Notes: generated from the letters alone by a model not told the origin. Shown: positions 9,668 through 19,599, counted from the stretch's first letter. The stretch is 64,000 nucleotides of DNA from Pseudoalteromonas luteoviolacea (GCF_018100925.1 NZ_JAGJEH010000003.1:310001-374000), one strand, 5' to 3'. A program made the numbers and translations.

Positions 9668-10393
9668 TTATTTACGCCAAATTACCGTAGCCATACGACC
9701 ACATTGGCCGTCACGTCGATACGAGAAGAATTGTTCTTTATTACTGAATGTACATAGCTTATCGGTATAGATGCTATTGACATTAAGGGCTTGTAACTGC
9801 ATCTGGGCAATTAAAAAAATATCTGCGAGGTATTTCCCATTACCAATGGTTCTAAAAGCCTCTGACAGCTCAGGGGACTGTGCAATAAAAGTATCTTTGA
9901 CTTCAGAACCAACCTCAAATGCATTGTGGCCAATTGCAGGTCCCAGCCATGCTACAAGTTTATCAGGAGAAGCCTCAAAGTGCTGCGTCGTTTTTGCAAT
10001 GATCCCCCCAGCCAGTGGTCGCCAGCCACCATGGACTGCGGCAACTTCTCTGCCACACTGACTGGCGAGTAGAATAGGTAAACAATCTGCCGTCATAATG
10101 GCCAACGGCTGACGTCTTAACCGAGTGTATAGGGCATCGGCATTCACTAGCAGGCTAGCATCTGTTTTGGTATCAACTACGTGTATATCACAACCATGTA
10201 CTTGATTAACCCAAGTTGGCGCTGCTGGCAGGTAACTTTCTAAGACAGCTCGATTCTTTGCAACATGCTCGCTGTTATCACCAACGTGGTAGGCAAGATT
10301 AAAGGTGTCATAAGGCGCACAAGAGTACCCACCCAAGCGGGTGCTGGATACAGCACCGACTTGATGTTGCACAGGCCATTGAGGCAATATCAT
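9668..10393 (-). CDS. pgeF: Purine nucleoside phosphorylase / peptidoglycan editing factor PgeF (YfiH/laccase-domain)
   Basis: Member of the YfiH (DUF152, Cu-oxidase_4) family. Homologues act as purine nucleoside phosphorylases or deaminases and as editing factors that keep L-serine out of muropeptides. The start MILPQWPVQHQVGAVSSTRLGG at 10393 is chosen over an ATG 24 codons upstream because it fits the family and follows the rluD stop by four bases. Conserved features: PTWVNQVHG, IMTADCLPILL and CTFSNKEQFFSYRRD. The metal motif, usually AVHAGWRGL, reads AVHGGWRPL here but keeps the histidine. It is translationally close to rluD and precedes clpB. Confidence 0.93.
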   Translation of the reverse strand: MILPQWPVQHQVGAVSSTRLGGYSCAPYDTFNLAYHVGDNSEHVAKNRAVLESYLPAAPTWVNQVHGCDIHVVDTKTDASLLVNADALYTRLRRQPLAIMTADCLPILLASQCGREVAAVHGGWRPLAGGIIAKTTQHFEASPDKLVAWLGPAIGHNAFEVGSEVKDTFIAQSPELSEAFRTIGNGKYLADIFLIAQMQLQALNVNSIYTDKLCTFSNKEQFFSYRRDGQCGRMATVIWRK

Positions 10394-10397
10394 ATGA

Positions 10398-11375
10398 TTA
10401 ATATTCAATTTGTGGGTTAGCTTTAGTATCAGACCGTAACATGTCAGTAAGCGCTTGCATATCATCAGGGATCGGCGCTTCCCAAGTCATTTTTTCACCT
10501 GTAATAGGGTGCGCGATACTTAGTTTAACCGCATGCAATGCTTGTCTCTTAAAACCCCGTAGCGTATCTAAAAACTCTGCTGACGCATTTTTCGGGGGAC
10601 AAGGGCGACCATTATATAACTGATCCCCTATTAGAGGGTGTTTCAAATAAGCCATATGTACACGGATTTGGTGTGTTCTACCCGTTTCCAAGCGCAATCT
10701 CAAACGCGTATGAGCTCTAAATTTTTCTGCAACACGGTAATGTGTGATAGCAGGTTTGCCCATTTCATGTACAGCCATATGAGTACGTTTAGTTGCATGA
10801 CGCCCAATCGGCTTTTCAATCACACCACCCGCAGTCATAGTACCATTACAGATAGCTTCGTACTCACGGGTAAAGTTAGTTCGTGCTTGCAGGTTTTTTA
10901 CTAGGTGGGTTTGCGCCTGAATTGTTTTGGCAACAACCATCAACCCTGTTGTGTCTTTATCTAGACGATGCACAATGCCGGCGCGAGGCACGTTGATAAT
11001 ATCTGGATGATGATATAGTAATGCGTTTAGCACAGTGCCATTTGGATTGCCGGCCCCTGGATGGACGACTAAGCCCATTGGCTTATTGATCACTAGGATA
11101 TCTTCATCTTCATAAACAATATCTAATGCAATATCTTGCGCTTCGTATTCGCGCTCTGCTTCTATTTGTGTTTCGATCTCTACGACTTCACCACCAAATA
11201 GTTTTTCTTTCGGTGTGCTCAATGTTTGACCATTAACTGTCACCTTTTCATCTAAAATCCAAGTTTTTATTCTTGAACGTGAAAAATCCGGGAACAATTG
11301 CGCTAATATTTGGTCTAGACGTTTACCGCCTAACTCGATTGGCACTTCGGCTTGTAGAGAAATTTGCTCTGACAT
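10398..11375 (-). CDS. rluD: 23S rRNA pseudouridine synthase RluD
   Basis: Makes pseudouridines in helix 69 of 23S rRNA (E. coli positions 1911, 1915, 1917). An S4-type RNA-binding domain occupies residues 15-75 (KRLDQILAQLFPDFSRSRIKTWI). The catalytic domain contains GIVHRLDKDTTGLMVVAKT with the catalytic aspartate, and RLETGRTHQIRVHM. At 325 residues it has the usual length. It starts a minus-strand unit with pgeF and faces bamD, as in E. coli. Confidence 0.96.
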   Translation of the reverse strand: MSEQISLQAEVPIELGGKRLDQILAQLFPDFSRSRIKTWILDEKVTVNGQTLSTPKEKLFGGEVVEIETQIEAEREYEAQDIALDIVYEDEDILVINKPMGLVVHPGAGNPNGTVLNALLYHHPDIINVPRAGIVHRLDKDTTGLMVVAKTIQAQTHLVKNLQARTNFTREYEAICNGTMTAGGVIEKPIGRHATKRTHMAVHEMGKPAITHYRVAEKFRAHTRLRLRLETGRTHQIRVHMAYLKHPLIGDQLYNGRPCPPKNASAEFLDTLRGFKRQALHAVKLSIAHPITGEKMTWEAPIPDDMQALTDMLRSDTKANPQIEY

Positions 11376-11498
11376 GTGTAACTTTACCTAAATTACCAGT
11401 GCAAGCCTCGCTCGACTGGGTTAGAATCGCATAAATGCATAGTTTACTCGGTTTTACCGACTTGGCCTAGCCGAAGACAACGAAGGTAGTAAAATAAA

Positions 11499-12257
11499 AT
11501 GATAATGAAGTTGGGAAAACGCGCTGCTGCAGTGTTTATTAGCGCATCTATACTAGGATTAGCCGCATGTTCTTCAGCACCAGAACAAGAAGAGATTGAA
11601 CGTGTACCAAATAAGTCAGTACAGGCTTTGTATGACGATGCTAAGCGCACTTTAGACTCTGGCTTGTATGCCAGAGCCATTCAACTGCTTGGTGCAATTA
11701 ATGCCCGCTATCCGTTTGGCCCGTATTCAAGACAAGTACAAATGGATTTGGTCTATGCCTACTACCAAACTGGGAATGTAGATCAGGCGCTTGCAACCAT
11801 TGACCGTTTTATTCGCTTAAATCCAAATCATAAAAACCTTGATTACATGTACTACATGCGTGGCCTTGTTAATATCAAAGCTGATGAAAACGCGTTCCAA
11901 GAGTACTTTGGCGTAGACCGCGCAGACCGAGATGTCAGTAAAACGCGTGTCGCATTTCAAGATTTATCTACTTTGGTGAAAAACTACCCTGACAGTAGTT
12001 ATACACCTGAAGCAAAAAAACGCTTAGCATGGTTGCTTAATAAAATGGCACGTTATGAGCTAAAAATTGCCAATTATTACTATGAGCGCGAAGCATACCT
12101 TGCGGCAGCAAACAGAGGTAAGTACGTTGTTGAGCATTACTCTCAGAGCAGCTATTTACTTGAAGCGCTGGATATGATGGAAAAAAGCTACGATAAACTA
12201 GGGTTAACAGAATTGAGTGAAAACGTGAGAAAAACAAAAGCACTTAATCAGCGTTAA
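11499..12257 (+). CDS. bamD: Outer-membrane assembly lipoprotein BamD
   Basis: Essential lipoprotein of the BAM complex that inserts beta-barrel proteins in the outer membrane; it contacts BamA and substrate C termini. The signal peptide ends in a lipobox (LAACSS), so the mature protein starts at a lipidated cysteine near residue 24. The rest forms five TPR-like helical repeats, with landmarks YDDAKRTLDSGLYARAIQLL and YPFGPYSRQVQMDLVYAYY. At 252 residues it has the usual length. Position divergent from rluD is conserved. The ribosome site GAAGG lies upstream; ATG 11499 or the one at 11505 may be used. Its many barrel clients may include the four TonB receptors or remnants seen here. Confidence 0.96.
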   Translation: MIMKLGKRAAAVFISASILGLAACSSAPEQEEIERVPNKSVQALYDDAKRTLDSGLYARAIQLLGAINARYPFGPYSRQVQMDLVYAYYQTGNVDQALATIDRFIRLNPNHKNLDYMYYMRGLVNIKADENAFQEYFGVDRADRDVSKTRVAFQDLSTLVKNYPDSSYTPEAKKRLAWLLNKMARYELKIANYYYEREAYLAAANRGKYVVEHYSQSSYLLEALDMMEKSYDKLGLTELSENVRKTKALNQR

Positions 12258-12263
12258 ATATAT

Positions 12264-12292
12264 TTGATCAGGCATCACTGATGCCTGATCAA
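12264..12292. terminator. Bidirectional terminator between bamD and glnB
   Basis: Perfect 12-bp inverted repeat TTGATCAGGCAT/ATGCCTGATCAA around CACTG, between two convergent genes. There is no strong T-run on either side, so termination efficiency is uncertain. Confidence 0.6.
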
Positions 12293-12310
12293 CAAGCAAT
12301 GAAAGCAACA

Positions 12311-12682
<372 letters not shown>

Positions 12683-12781
12683 TTAGACAATAGGGGCAAG
12701 CAAGGCAAACTTAGCAGTTGAATAATATATTGAAAAGGCGCAAAATAAAGTATCAACACCAGCCTAGATTAGGAGCTTTCC

Positions 12782-13321
12782 ATGCGACACCAACAAGGCA
12801 TGAGCTTACTGGAATTGTTAATGACAGTTGCCATTTTAGGCATTTTGGCCTCCCTCACATTTTTCTTCACTAGTACCACCTATCATGAAAACCGTGCACA
12901 GAGTTTTTTACTTGAGCTCAAACGTAGCGTTACGTTTGCTAGAGCAAAAGCAACTGCGAGTGATGAAATAGTCATCGTTTGCCCAGTATTAGAAAAGTTG
13001 CTATTGGAAAACAGGGACTTTACTTGTTTAGCAAACTGGCAAAGCAATCGCATCGTTATTTTTGTAGATCGAGATAATAATGGTACCTTCACAGTGAATA
13101 CCGATAATATACTGAGAGTAATGGAAAAAGTAACCGAAAACGATACGCTGAATTACCCAGTTGCATCACTAAAATTTGATTCCAGCGGTCGCTTGGGTAA
13201 TGGGCAAAATGGTAATTTTATATATTGCCCTAATGGAACAACCACACAAAACCAAAGCCTGAGTATTACCCAAGCTGGTACAGCGTTGTTTACCGGAGAC
13301 ACCACCCAAACGTGTACTTAG
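12782..13321 (+). CDS. Type IV minor pseudopilin, GspH/FimT family (FimU-like)
   Basis: A 179-residue prepilin. The short leader MRHQQG ends at the PilD cleavage glycine, followed by MSLLELLMTVAILGILASL, the class III signal with Glu5. The C-terminal part is the GspH/FimT globular domain, with a cysteine pair typical of minor pilins. It lacks the GRxR-type C-terminal motif of DNA-binding FimT; the equivalent place reads QAGTALF, so a FimU-like structural role in the pilus tip is the better guess. The ribosome site AGGAG is good. It is the first of two plus-strand pseudopilins converging on pilE. Confidence 0.85.
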   Translation: MRHQQGMSLLELLMTVAILGILASLTFFFTSTTYHENRAQSFLLELKRSVTFARAKATASDEIVIVCPVLEKLLLENRDFTCLANWQSNRIVIFVDRDNNGTFTVNTDNILRVMEKVTENDTLNYPVASLKFDSSGRLGNGQNGNFIYCPNGTTTQNQSLSITQAGTALFTGDTTQTCT

Positions 13322-13512
13322 CGCGTGGTGGTGTCAATATTGGTGAGAAAGATTAACCTTTTCATATCACTTCACTTTATCGTAAAAAGACACACAAAAA
13401 TAATAAATTCAGTATTTTCTGGCAGCCTTAGCTAACGCGTTGTACACGCGTTCGCCCTTAAATTCTACCCAGCTATATATAACTTATTATTCGCTAACGC
13501 GGAGGATGAATG

Positions 13513-14040
13513 ATGTGGGTAGAAAAAAGGAATATACAAGGCTTTTCAATGTTAGAACTGATTATTACTTTGCTGATCTGTGCAATTGTAATCATGTTAG
13601 CTATTCCTTCAATGAGTGAGATTCTCATTGTTAATAGGCCTAAAAACGCTTTGATGCATTTAGACAGACTGGTTAGCTTTGCACGACTCAAAGCCATATA
13701 TTCAGGTGAACGGATCACTTTATGTCCGTTAATCGAAAACCGCTGCTCTCGAGGTTACTGGGACAGGGAACTCACTTTGTTTATTGATAGAGGCAAACTC
13801 GGATGGTTAGATAACCGAGACACTATATTGCGAGTAACTTCTAAAATTGCCACCAACGATGACCTTACATATCCAAGAAACGCCATTACGTTTAAACACA
13901 CAGGCACCACTTGGGGGTTAGGAAATGGCACATTTACATACTGTGTCACACATAGAGACGGTACAAAGTCTGGGAAATCTCTATCCCTGAGCACAACCGG
14001 ACGTACAAAGCTAAAGGATACCTCTCGATGCTTGTATTAA
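13513..14040 (+). CDS. fimT: Second GspH/FimT-type pseudopilin (FimT-like)
   Basis: A 175-residue prepilin. The leader is MWVEKRNIQG, followed by FSMLELIITLLICAIVIML with Glu5. Among two adjacent ATGs the second (13513) is better placed, seven bases after GGAGG. The globular domain matches GspH/FimT and includes CPLIENRC and FTYCVTH cysteines. Near the C terminus STTGRTKLKD resembles the GRxR motif by which FimT of transformable bacteria binds incoming DNA, with lysine in place of the last arginine. That suggests a role in competence, but this is inference. It overlaps the pilE stop by four bases on the opposite strand. Confidence 0.82.
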   Translation: MWVEKRNIQGFSMLELIITLLICAIVIMLAIPSMSEILIVNRPKNALMHLDRLVSFARLKAIYSGERITLCPLIENRCSRGYWDRELTLFIDRGKLGWLDNRDTILRVTSKIATNDDLTYPRNAITFKHTGTTWGLGNGTFTYCVTHRDGTKSGKSLSLSTTGRTKLKDTSRCLY

Positions 14041-14456
14041 CGCTCCCAACAGTGATCTGCGCTTTGAGTTCCTGTAACAGACTTAATACCCAAATTGTTT
14101 ATTGATAGCGTAGTGCACTCTGTATCGCCGCTGACAGGGCCACTTGCCGCAGTTGCAGTCAAAGTATACCCGTTATTACTCAGTACAACCGTAATGGTAA
14201 AGTACCCGTTTTCGCTAGTTGTTGGTATGCCAATATCAGATAATTTACTCGTATACTCTCGATTGTCTACAAAATACTGCTCCTGCTTGTTTGCACCATC
14301 TAGCAACAGGGTCATGGCATCAGAGCGTGCTCCTCGCTTCAAATAATTAGAGTAATTTGGGTAAGCTAAGGTTGCTAAAATACCAACAATAGCAACCACA
14401 ATTACCAGCTCTATCAAGGTAAATCCAGTGTGAAGCCGTATATCACTTTTCATCAT
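14037..14456 (-). CDS. pilE: Type IV minor pilin PilE
   Basis: Minor pilin that joins the pilus tip complex and couples it to the major pilin. The start is one of two tandem ATGs (14456 or 14453) inside the 3' end of pilY1; a longer reading to 14495 has no support. The prepilin leader ends HTG, followed by FTLIELVIVVAIVGILATLAYPNY, a class III signal with Glu5. The globular part is PilE-like, with a C-terminal disulfide-loop pair (TECTT and DHCWER). It is the last gene of the pilVWXY1E unit, and its stop overlaps that of a convergent fimT gene. Confidence 0.9.
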   Translation of the reverse strand: MMKSDIRLHTGFTLIELVIVVAIVGILATLAYPNYSNYLKRGARSDAMTLLLDGANKQEQYFVDNREYTSKLSDIGIPTTSENGYFTITVVLSNNGYTLTATAASGPVSGDTECTTLSINNLGIKSVTGTQSADHCWER

Positions 14457-17400
14457 TATCTTCTTTCTTATAAATAAACAATTGTCTTGTTTCATAAGTT
14501 ATCGTCAAAGGCGATACACTTGGCACATTTGCAGACCCGTCTGCGTTTTTATACACATTGGGTGGCTCAAGCCGTTGTGGATCAATGCCATCTGCGGGGT
14601 TGTTACCAAACATCGGATCAACCGCATCTTCTTTTATCACTGTAGGGCTAATAATTTTAGCTTTTACTGTCTTTTTCTTGGTGATTGGATCTTCATACAC
14701 ATCATAATGTGTTCTGGGTGTATCAGGTAGTGTCGCAGTGGTGCGATAGCGGCGTAATTGGAATACCTGCATGCCGTAGTGCAAGTGGACAATATACAAA
14801 TACCCTGTACCTTCCCCTATCGCACATTGATTCTGTGAAACGGTCGTTGGAGAGAAAGATGTAAAATAAGCCAATCCACCAATTGCAGTCGCTGCTGACA
14901 ATGACTTTTCGCCGGATTGAAGTTTAATTTTCCAACCTTTCGCTTTACCTAACTCTGCTTCTTGAGTCGTAAAATTCTCATAGCTGTTCAGATTGGCTTT
15001 AAACGGGTCGTTTGTAACATTGAATAGTTGACTCGCCCTTATCACAGCTGGTGTATTCTCAGAAGTAAATGATTGCGTTTTAGTATTTTCATCTCTGAGC
15101 ATAAACAAGAAGTTTTTAACATGTGTGGAGGTAGGCTTAGCTCGATTACCGCTTCCGATCAATATCCCTTCATAAGGTACATCTCGTCTCACTTTTGTTG
15201 GCTTACCATCAATAATCTCTACAGTGACCTTGCTAAAGTAGGTTCTAGCAATCATGGGGCGATAGAAGAAACGACGTTTTGCATCATCATTACCACCACT
15301 TAGGTTGGCAAATCTAAAATGTGTCCACGGCGCGTCTTTATCATCCGGAGATGTGCTCGGTAAGTCCACTCGCCAAATACCACCACCGGTATCTGCGGCA
15401 TAAATCCTGTCTACAAAGCCATCATAATCAGAGTCGAGTACGCTGACGTCAGCAGCAATACTGTGCTTGCCTTTAAAGCCATTGCTAGGTGTCAACGACC
15501 ATATTGGCTTACCGCTTTCTAAATCAACAATATAAATACCTCGACCTTTACTGTCTTCAGAGAACAGTGCGTTGTCTTTATTTGTATCGTAACCCGCGCC
15601 AAAAATCAGCACAGGCTTATTAGGCTGTGCCGTGATAAAAGAGACAATCGGCTTAGACCAAGATTGCGCTAACTCGGTATAATCACCAACTCCACCTTTT
15701 ATGGGTCCGCCCCACATCAGCGTTGGCTGATCAGGCACAGTAATATCAAATCCATAATACTCATTACCACCTCGTCGCATGCCTGCAATCAGCCATACTT
15801 TTTCACCTGAATCTACCACCCCGCTATCGTTTTTATCCCAAAAATACACAGTAATAGGACCATCCATACCGTATAATTTCGTATCTTGCTTACGATTTCT
15901 CAGAGGTTGTAAAACTTTCAATAGTGAGTCTGGGATAAACGCCCAACTTTCTTCAACGGTATCCCCCTTATCTTTAAACATGTGCAAGAAGCCTGCATTG
16001 GTGCCTACAATGACCCTTAAGTCATTGTTACCGTAGTCAATTGTTACAGGTCTAGAATGCAGAGGATCCCCAAAAATATCGTTGCGTCTTTCATTGGTGA
16101 TGCGGTTGCCATTTTGATCATCAACATCCAACCCTCTTGCCCATGACATCGTATTTTGTACTTGAGAAGTGGAGCTGCCAAATTTCGCAGCCAGATTAAC
16201 AAGAGAGCCTTGATGTGCATTTAATGCTGTATTGTAGTCAAAATTGTATAATGCGCCTTTACCAAAATCTGAATAGAGTTTACGTGTAGTTTGTCGCTCA
16301 GTTAATTGATAGTTTACGCCGCCCTCTAGTACGACATTGCCATCTTTGCCTCTGGGGTTTGACCAATATGTCGTAACAGACTTATCAATTTGCCCTTTAT
16401 CATTAATCGCATTGGAGGTTGTGCCTACACCATGTACAACCCCGCCTGTGACCTTTAACTTTTTCAAGTTACCAGCCCAACGAGTATGTGTTTCTGGGTA
16501 AAACATCGTGAAATACACCGAGTCGCCACTGCGGCTTAAGTCCGAACTACTCGTTGATACCGAAGGAGATGAAAAGCTATCACTTTGCTCGCGTATTTTT
16601 GAAATAGTTAGCTTCAGCGCTTCAGACAACTGAGATGCCGTATTGGCATGGAGATAAGCCCCCCCGCCATCCACTTCACCAGTTTGCTTTAAAAGCGCTT
16701 TACCTGCATTAGACATGCCTGTGCCAAAACCTATGGTATATACGCGCGCAAAGTCTTGTTTATCAGCCGTTGTCGGGTATAAATCAACTTGTTTTTGAGA
16801 CGTACCACGCATTAATTTTGCCAATGCGCTTAAATAGCTATTTGATGTGGTTGATGGGTAAGAACCGAATACTCTGAAGTGTTCGTCAGAAATAGCGCCG
16901 TTTTTTCCCGTATCACTGGTTGGGTCGCCATCGGTCATTAAGATAATATTTGTCGAGGTATCGCAGCGTTCTGGTTCACCAACAACAGGAATAAAAGGTG
17001 ACTTATAACGCCCATTGGACTCTATTGTTTTGTCCCTATCATCTCCCCCATTGTAACCATAATCTACCGCTCTGCCAGTCAGATATAAGTAGGCTTCCCA
17101 CAAGGTTTCTGCCAAAGGGGTATTACCACTGGCCCTCAAAGCATTGATTTTACTGACGACAACACTTGGATCTGCGCCAATACCATTTAATACATACCCA
17201 CCAGAGCTGGAATACAAACGCATCAAGCCAAAGTCAAAATCAGGATTATCGTTTACCAAAGAGGTCATCGCAGCCTGCGCCACTTTTAACCGGCTATCAC
17301 CACAAGTCACCGAGCGATAGGCGCCATTGATATATTTGTAACATGTTTTAGATGTTTTGGATGTATCGAAGCATTCTGTAGAACGCAGCCTCCAATTTCG

Positions 17401-17586
17401 ATATTCATAACAGCGTTTGCCATCAACTACATCCCACGCCATGCTGCCTGAGGTATCGAAAATAACAATGACACGTGACTTCTCAGAACCACTCACATCG
17501 TGTTTTACATACAGTTCAATGTCTTCGGCATTTACGGCACTGCTAATAACAAGGCAGATAAAAAGTAATCGTTTAAAGTACATCAT
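14443..17586 (-). CDS. pilY1: PilY1-type pilus tip adhesin/assembly protein
   Basis: A 1047-residue secreted protein of the PilC/PilY1 family, which sits at the pilus tip, primes assembly with minor pilins, and acts in adhesion and surface sensing. A signal peptide precedes a von Willebrand A domain with the MIDAS motif DTSGSM at about residue 43. The C-terminal half is the PilC beta-propeller, with the landmark LIAGMRRGGNEYYGFD. Two calcium-type loops are visible: DKNDSGVVDSGE near 583 and DSDYDGFVD near 717; the latter matches the regulatory calcium site of P. aeruginosa PilY1. It overlaps pilX by ATGA and contains the pilE start. Confidence 0.95.
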   Translation of the reverse strand: MMYFKRLLFICLVISSAVNAEDIELYVKHDVSGSEKSRVIVIFDTSGSMAWDVVDGKRCYEYRNWRLRSTECFDTSKTSKTCYKYINGAYRSVTCGDSRLKVAQAAMTSLVNDNPDFDFGLMRLYSSSGGYVLNGIGADPSVVVSKINALRASGNTPLAETLWEAYLYLTGRAVDYGYNGGDDRDKTIESNGRYKSPFIPVVGEPERCDTSTNIILMTDGDPTSDTGKNGAISDEHFRVFGSYPSTTSNSYLSALAKLMRGTSQKQVDLYPTTADKQDFARVYTIGFGTGMSNAGKALLKQTGEVDGGGAYLHANTASQLSEALKLTISKIREQSDSFSSPSVSTSSSDLSRSGDSVYFTMFYPETHTRWAGNLKKLKVTGGVVHGVGTTSNAINDKGQIDKSVTTYWSNPRGKDGNVVLEGGVNYQLTERQTTRKLYSDFGKGALYNFDYNTALNAHQGSLVNLAAKFGSSTSQVQNTMSWARGLDVDDQNGNRITNERRNDIFGDPLHSRPVTIDYGNNDLRVIVGTNAGFLHMFKDKGDTVEESWAFIPDSLLKVLQPLRNRKQDTKLYGMDGPITVYFWDKNDSGVVDSGEKVWLIAGMRRGGNEYYGFDITVPDQPTLMWGGPIKGGVGDYTELAQSWSKPIVSFITAQPNKPVLIFGAGYDTNKDNALFSEDSKGRGIYIVDLESGKPIWSLTPSNGFKGKHSIAADVSVLDSDYDGFVDRIYAADTGGGIWRVDLPSTSPDDKDAPWTHFRFANLSGGNDDAKRRFFYRPMIARTYFSKVTVEIIDGKPTKVRRDVPYEGILIGSGNRAKPTSTHVKNFLFMLRDENTKTQSFTSENTPAVIRASQLFNVTNDPFKANLNSYENFTTQEAELGKAKGWKIKLQSGEKSLSAATAIGGLAYFTSFSPTTVSQNQCAIGEGTGYLYIVHLHYGMQVFQLRRYRTTATLPDTPRTHYDVYEDPITKKKTVKAKIISPTVIKEDAVDPMFGNNPADGIDPQRLEPPNVYKNADGSANVPSVSPLTITYETRQLFIYKKEDNDEK

Positions 17587-18074
17587 TGGTTTGCCTTAAT
17601 ATCTTGGATTTCTTGACCGATACCAATCACAACTGTGACCGTATGGCGACCTTGATCACCATACTCAACAGAACTTGTTAGTTCAGTCATATTACAGACA
17701 ACGCCCTCTGTATAGCTATATATACGAGGACATGGCACTTCCAACTGGCCTCTATTTAAATTTCTTAACTCGTAATCAACTGGGTTGTTTAAATTTTGGT
17801 TATCAAACGTATGTACACCATTGTCATTTGCATCTATTTGTCCATTGGTCAAATGAAACTTGCTGGCGCCAAACAATTGCTTTTGATTTTTAACGAGACG
17901 CTGCACTTCCCCCATCAAATAGGCTTCCGCAGTCTCACGCTCCTGTGCCGCGTTAGTGATCTTGATATCAATGGTGCTACTGCTCATCAAAGTCACAGCA
18001 ATACTCGTTACTGCCACGATTAATACCATTGATACAATAAGTACCATGCCACGTTGCTTAGCCTGATTTACCAT
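17583..18074 (-). CDS. pilX: Type IV minor pilin PilX
   Basis: A 163-residue PilX-family minor pilin. The leader ends in RG, followed by MVLIVSMVLIVAVTSIAVTLM. As in other PilX proteins the usual Glu5 is missing (valine or isoleucine region). A conserved helix EAYLMGEVQRLVKNQ follows. It takes part in the PilVWX-PilY1 priming complex. It overlaps pilW at its start and pilY1 at its stop, indicating translational coupling. Confidence 0.88.
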   Translation of the reverse strand: MVNQAKQRGMVLIVSMVLIVAVTSIAVTLMSSSTIDIKITNAAQERETAEAYLMGEVQRLVKNQKQLFGASKFHLTNGQIDANDNGVHTFDNQNLNNPVDYELRNLNRGQLEVPCPRIYSYTEGVVCNMTELTSSVEYGDQGRHTVTVVIGIGQEIQDIKANQ

Positions 18075-19045
18075 GCTGAAGACCCCATGTTATATAGCTG
18101 AACTGTCGTCGAAAATACCGTTCGCCGATAACTATCTGAAAAGGTACGTACGACTTTGTCGTTATCACTTCCCAGTGTGTACGTTTGATTTTTTAATTTA
18201 ATGCCAGGATCAGGTTCCAAAGACCTAACTAAGACAATTACTTGAACTGTTAAAACGCCTTCGGATCTCTCCCAATCAGCTGCTGTCATTTGCTTTACAC
18301 TACGGTAACCATCAACACGGCTATCACCGTCTAGATCAATACCAAAAAGAAAACGCATGTCCTCAACACCTTCAATAACTGTCTCGGTAGTCATATCCCC
18401 ATTTACGGTCAGTCGTTTACGGCTTAATACCGGGATTGTGAGCTGTACGTTATCTATGGTGATCTGCTGTTCTTGGATAAAATACACATGGTGGCTATAG
18501 GGCCAAAGTGTGGCATTCACGTTCGGCAACCCAGCAAAGCTGGGGCCCGATATAAAATCACCTTGCTCTTGTTGCGCAATAAAGTAGTACTTATTTGAAC
18601 TCACAACACCATTGGTAATTTGCTCACCCTCTAAAAACTTCAGCTGTAACACTTCGGTATTTTTTTTAGCGCCAGTAATACAGTCCAAAGAGTTTCCGTT
18701 CGCGGTATAATCAGCAAAAATAGGGCGAAAATTTGTTGGTGTTACATCAGGAAAGCTGCCGTTGTTGAGACCACCAAAACAGTCACCTGTTGGGTTTGCC
18801 GGCCCACTGGAGTTATCTGCACTGAAACTTTTGTCGTAGAACGTACCCCAAAAACCAATTTGCTCCAGATCTCGGCGCAATAAAGTCAATGATAATCGCC
18901 CTATTTCTTGCAGCTCCCCTATCGCCATTGTATCTTTTGTTGTTACGCGCATGCTCACATAGGTAGCTACCACACCTCCGAGGAGAATCGCTCCAATAAA
19001 CAAGGAGATCAATATTTCAATCAGAGTGAAGCCACGCTGACGCAT
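18068..19045 (-). CDS. pilW: Type IV minor pilin PilW
   Basis: A 325-residue minor pilin, the large size typical of PilW. The leader MRQRG is followed by FTLIEILISLFIGAILLGGV with Glu5. The globular part carries DMRFLFGIDLDGDSRVDGYR, where GIDLDGDSRVDGY is the conserved late PilW segment with an acidic loop that may bind calcium. It lies two bases from pilV and overlaps pilX by seven bases. Confidence 0.92.
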   Translation of the reverse strand: MRQRGFTLIEILISLFIGAILLGGVVATYVSMRVTTKDTMAIGELQEIGRLSLTLLRRDLEQIGFWGTFYDKSFSADNSSGPANPTGDCFGGLNNGSFPDVTPTNFRPIFADYTANGNSLDCITGAKKNTEVLQLKFLEGEQITNGVVSSNKYYFIAQQEQGDFISGPSFAGLPNVNATLWPYSHHVYFIQEQQITIDNVQLTIPVLSRKRLTVNGDMTTETVIEGVEDMRFLFGIDLDGDSRVDGYRSVKQMTAADWERSEGVLTVQVIVLVRSLEPDPGIKLKNQTYTLGSDNDKVVRTFSDSYRRTVFSTTVQLYNMGSSAW

Positions 19046-19047
19046 TG

Positions 19048-19599
19048 TTAACTCCTTACTAGGACGAAGCTGGTTAAAGAAACAAGTCTTCTGTAATCAT
19101 CTTTCGTACCACAGTTAATATTTGACGTTGTATTATTTGCCTTGATGGCCTGTCGCCCTACCCAAGAAACCGTGACAGTCACTTCAAAACCATCCCCATC
19201 TCTAACAGGTGTGATACATACTGTTGTATCATCTAGCGAGCCTGTATTTTCCTTCGCTCTGATCGCTTGCTTCCACTGTTCTTTATCAAGGTTGGCAATT
19301 GCTAAATTATTGCAAAAGGTAGAAAAGCAAGTCGTATCCGTATTCAACTGAGTTTGGCTGGTAAACGAACCACCATACAAGTCTGTTAGCGCAGTGGTAT
19401 CATTTGAGCGAATACGTTGAATAATGTCGCCAGCTAAAGCCACAGCAGCCGCACGCTGCATCGAATCGAAGCTGGCTTGTTTCGCCTTCGCTTGCAATGC
19501 AACTGCCCCGAGCAGGCCAAAGCTCAAAACCATAAAAGCAACCACCACCTCCAACAAGGTGAATCCTGCTTGGCTTTTTTTTGGAAACAATCTACTCAT
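19048..19599 (-). CDS. pilV: Type IV minor pilin PilV
   Basis: A 183-residue minor pilin and first gene of the minus-strand pilVWXY1E unit. The leader ends QAG, followed by FTLLEVVVAFMVLSFGLLG with Glu5, then ALQAKAKQASFDSMQRAAAVAL and ADIIQRIRSN, the conserved PilV helix. The promoter probably lies in the 98-base gap before the response-regulator gene; I found only weak -10/-35 matches there. Confidence 0.92.
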   Translation of the reverse strand: MSRLFPKKSQAGFTLLEVVVAFMVLSFGLLGAVALQAKAKQASFDSMQRAAAVALAGDIIQRIRSNDTTALTDLYGGSFTSQTQLNTDTTCFSTFCNNLAIANLDKEQWKQAIRAKENTGSLDDTTVCITPVRDGDGFEVTVTVSWVGRQAIKANNTTSNINCGTKDDYRRLVSLTSFVLVRS

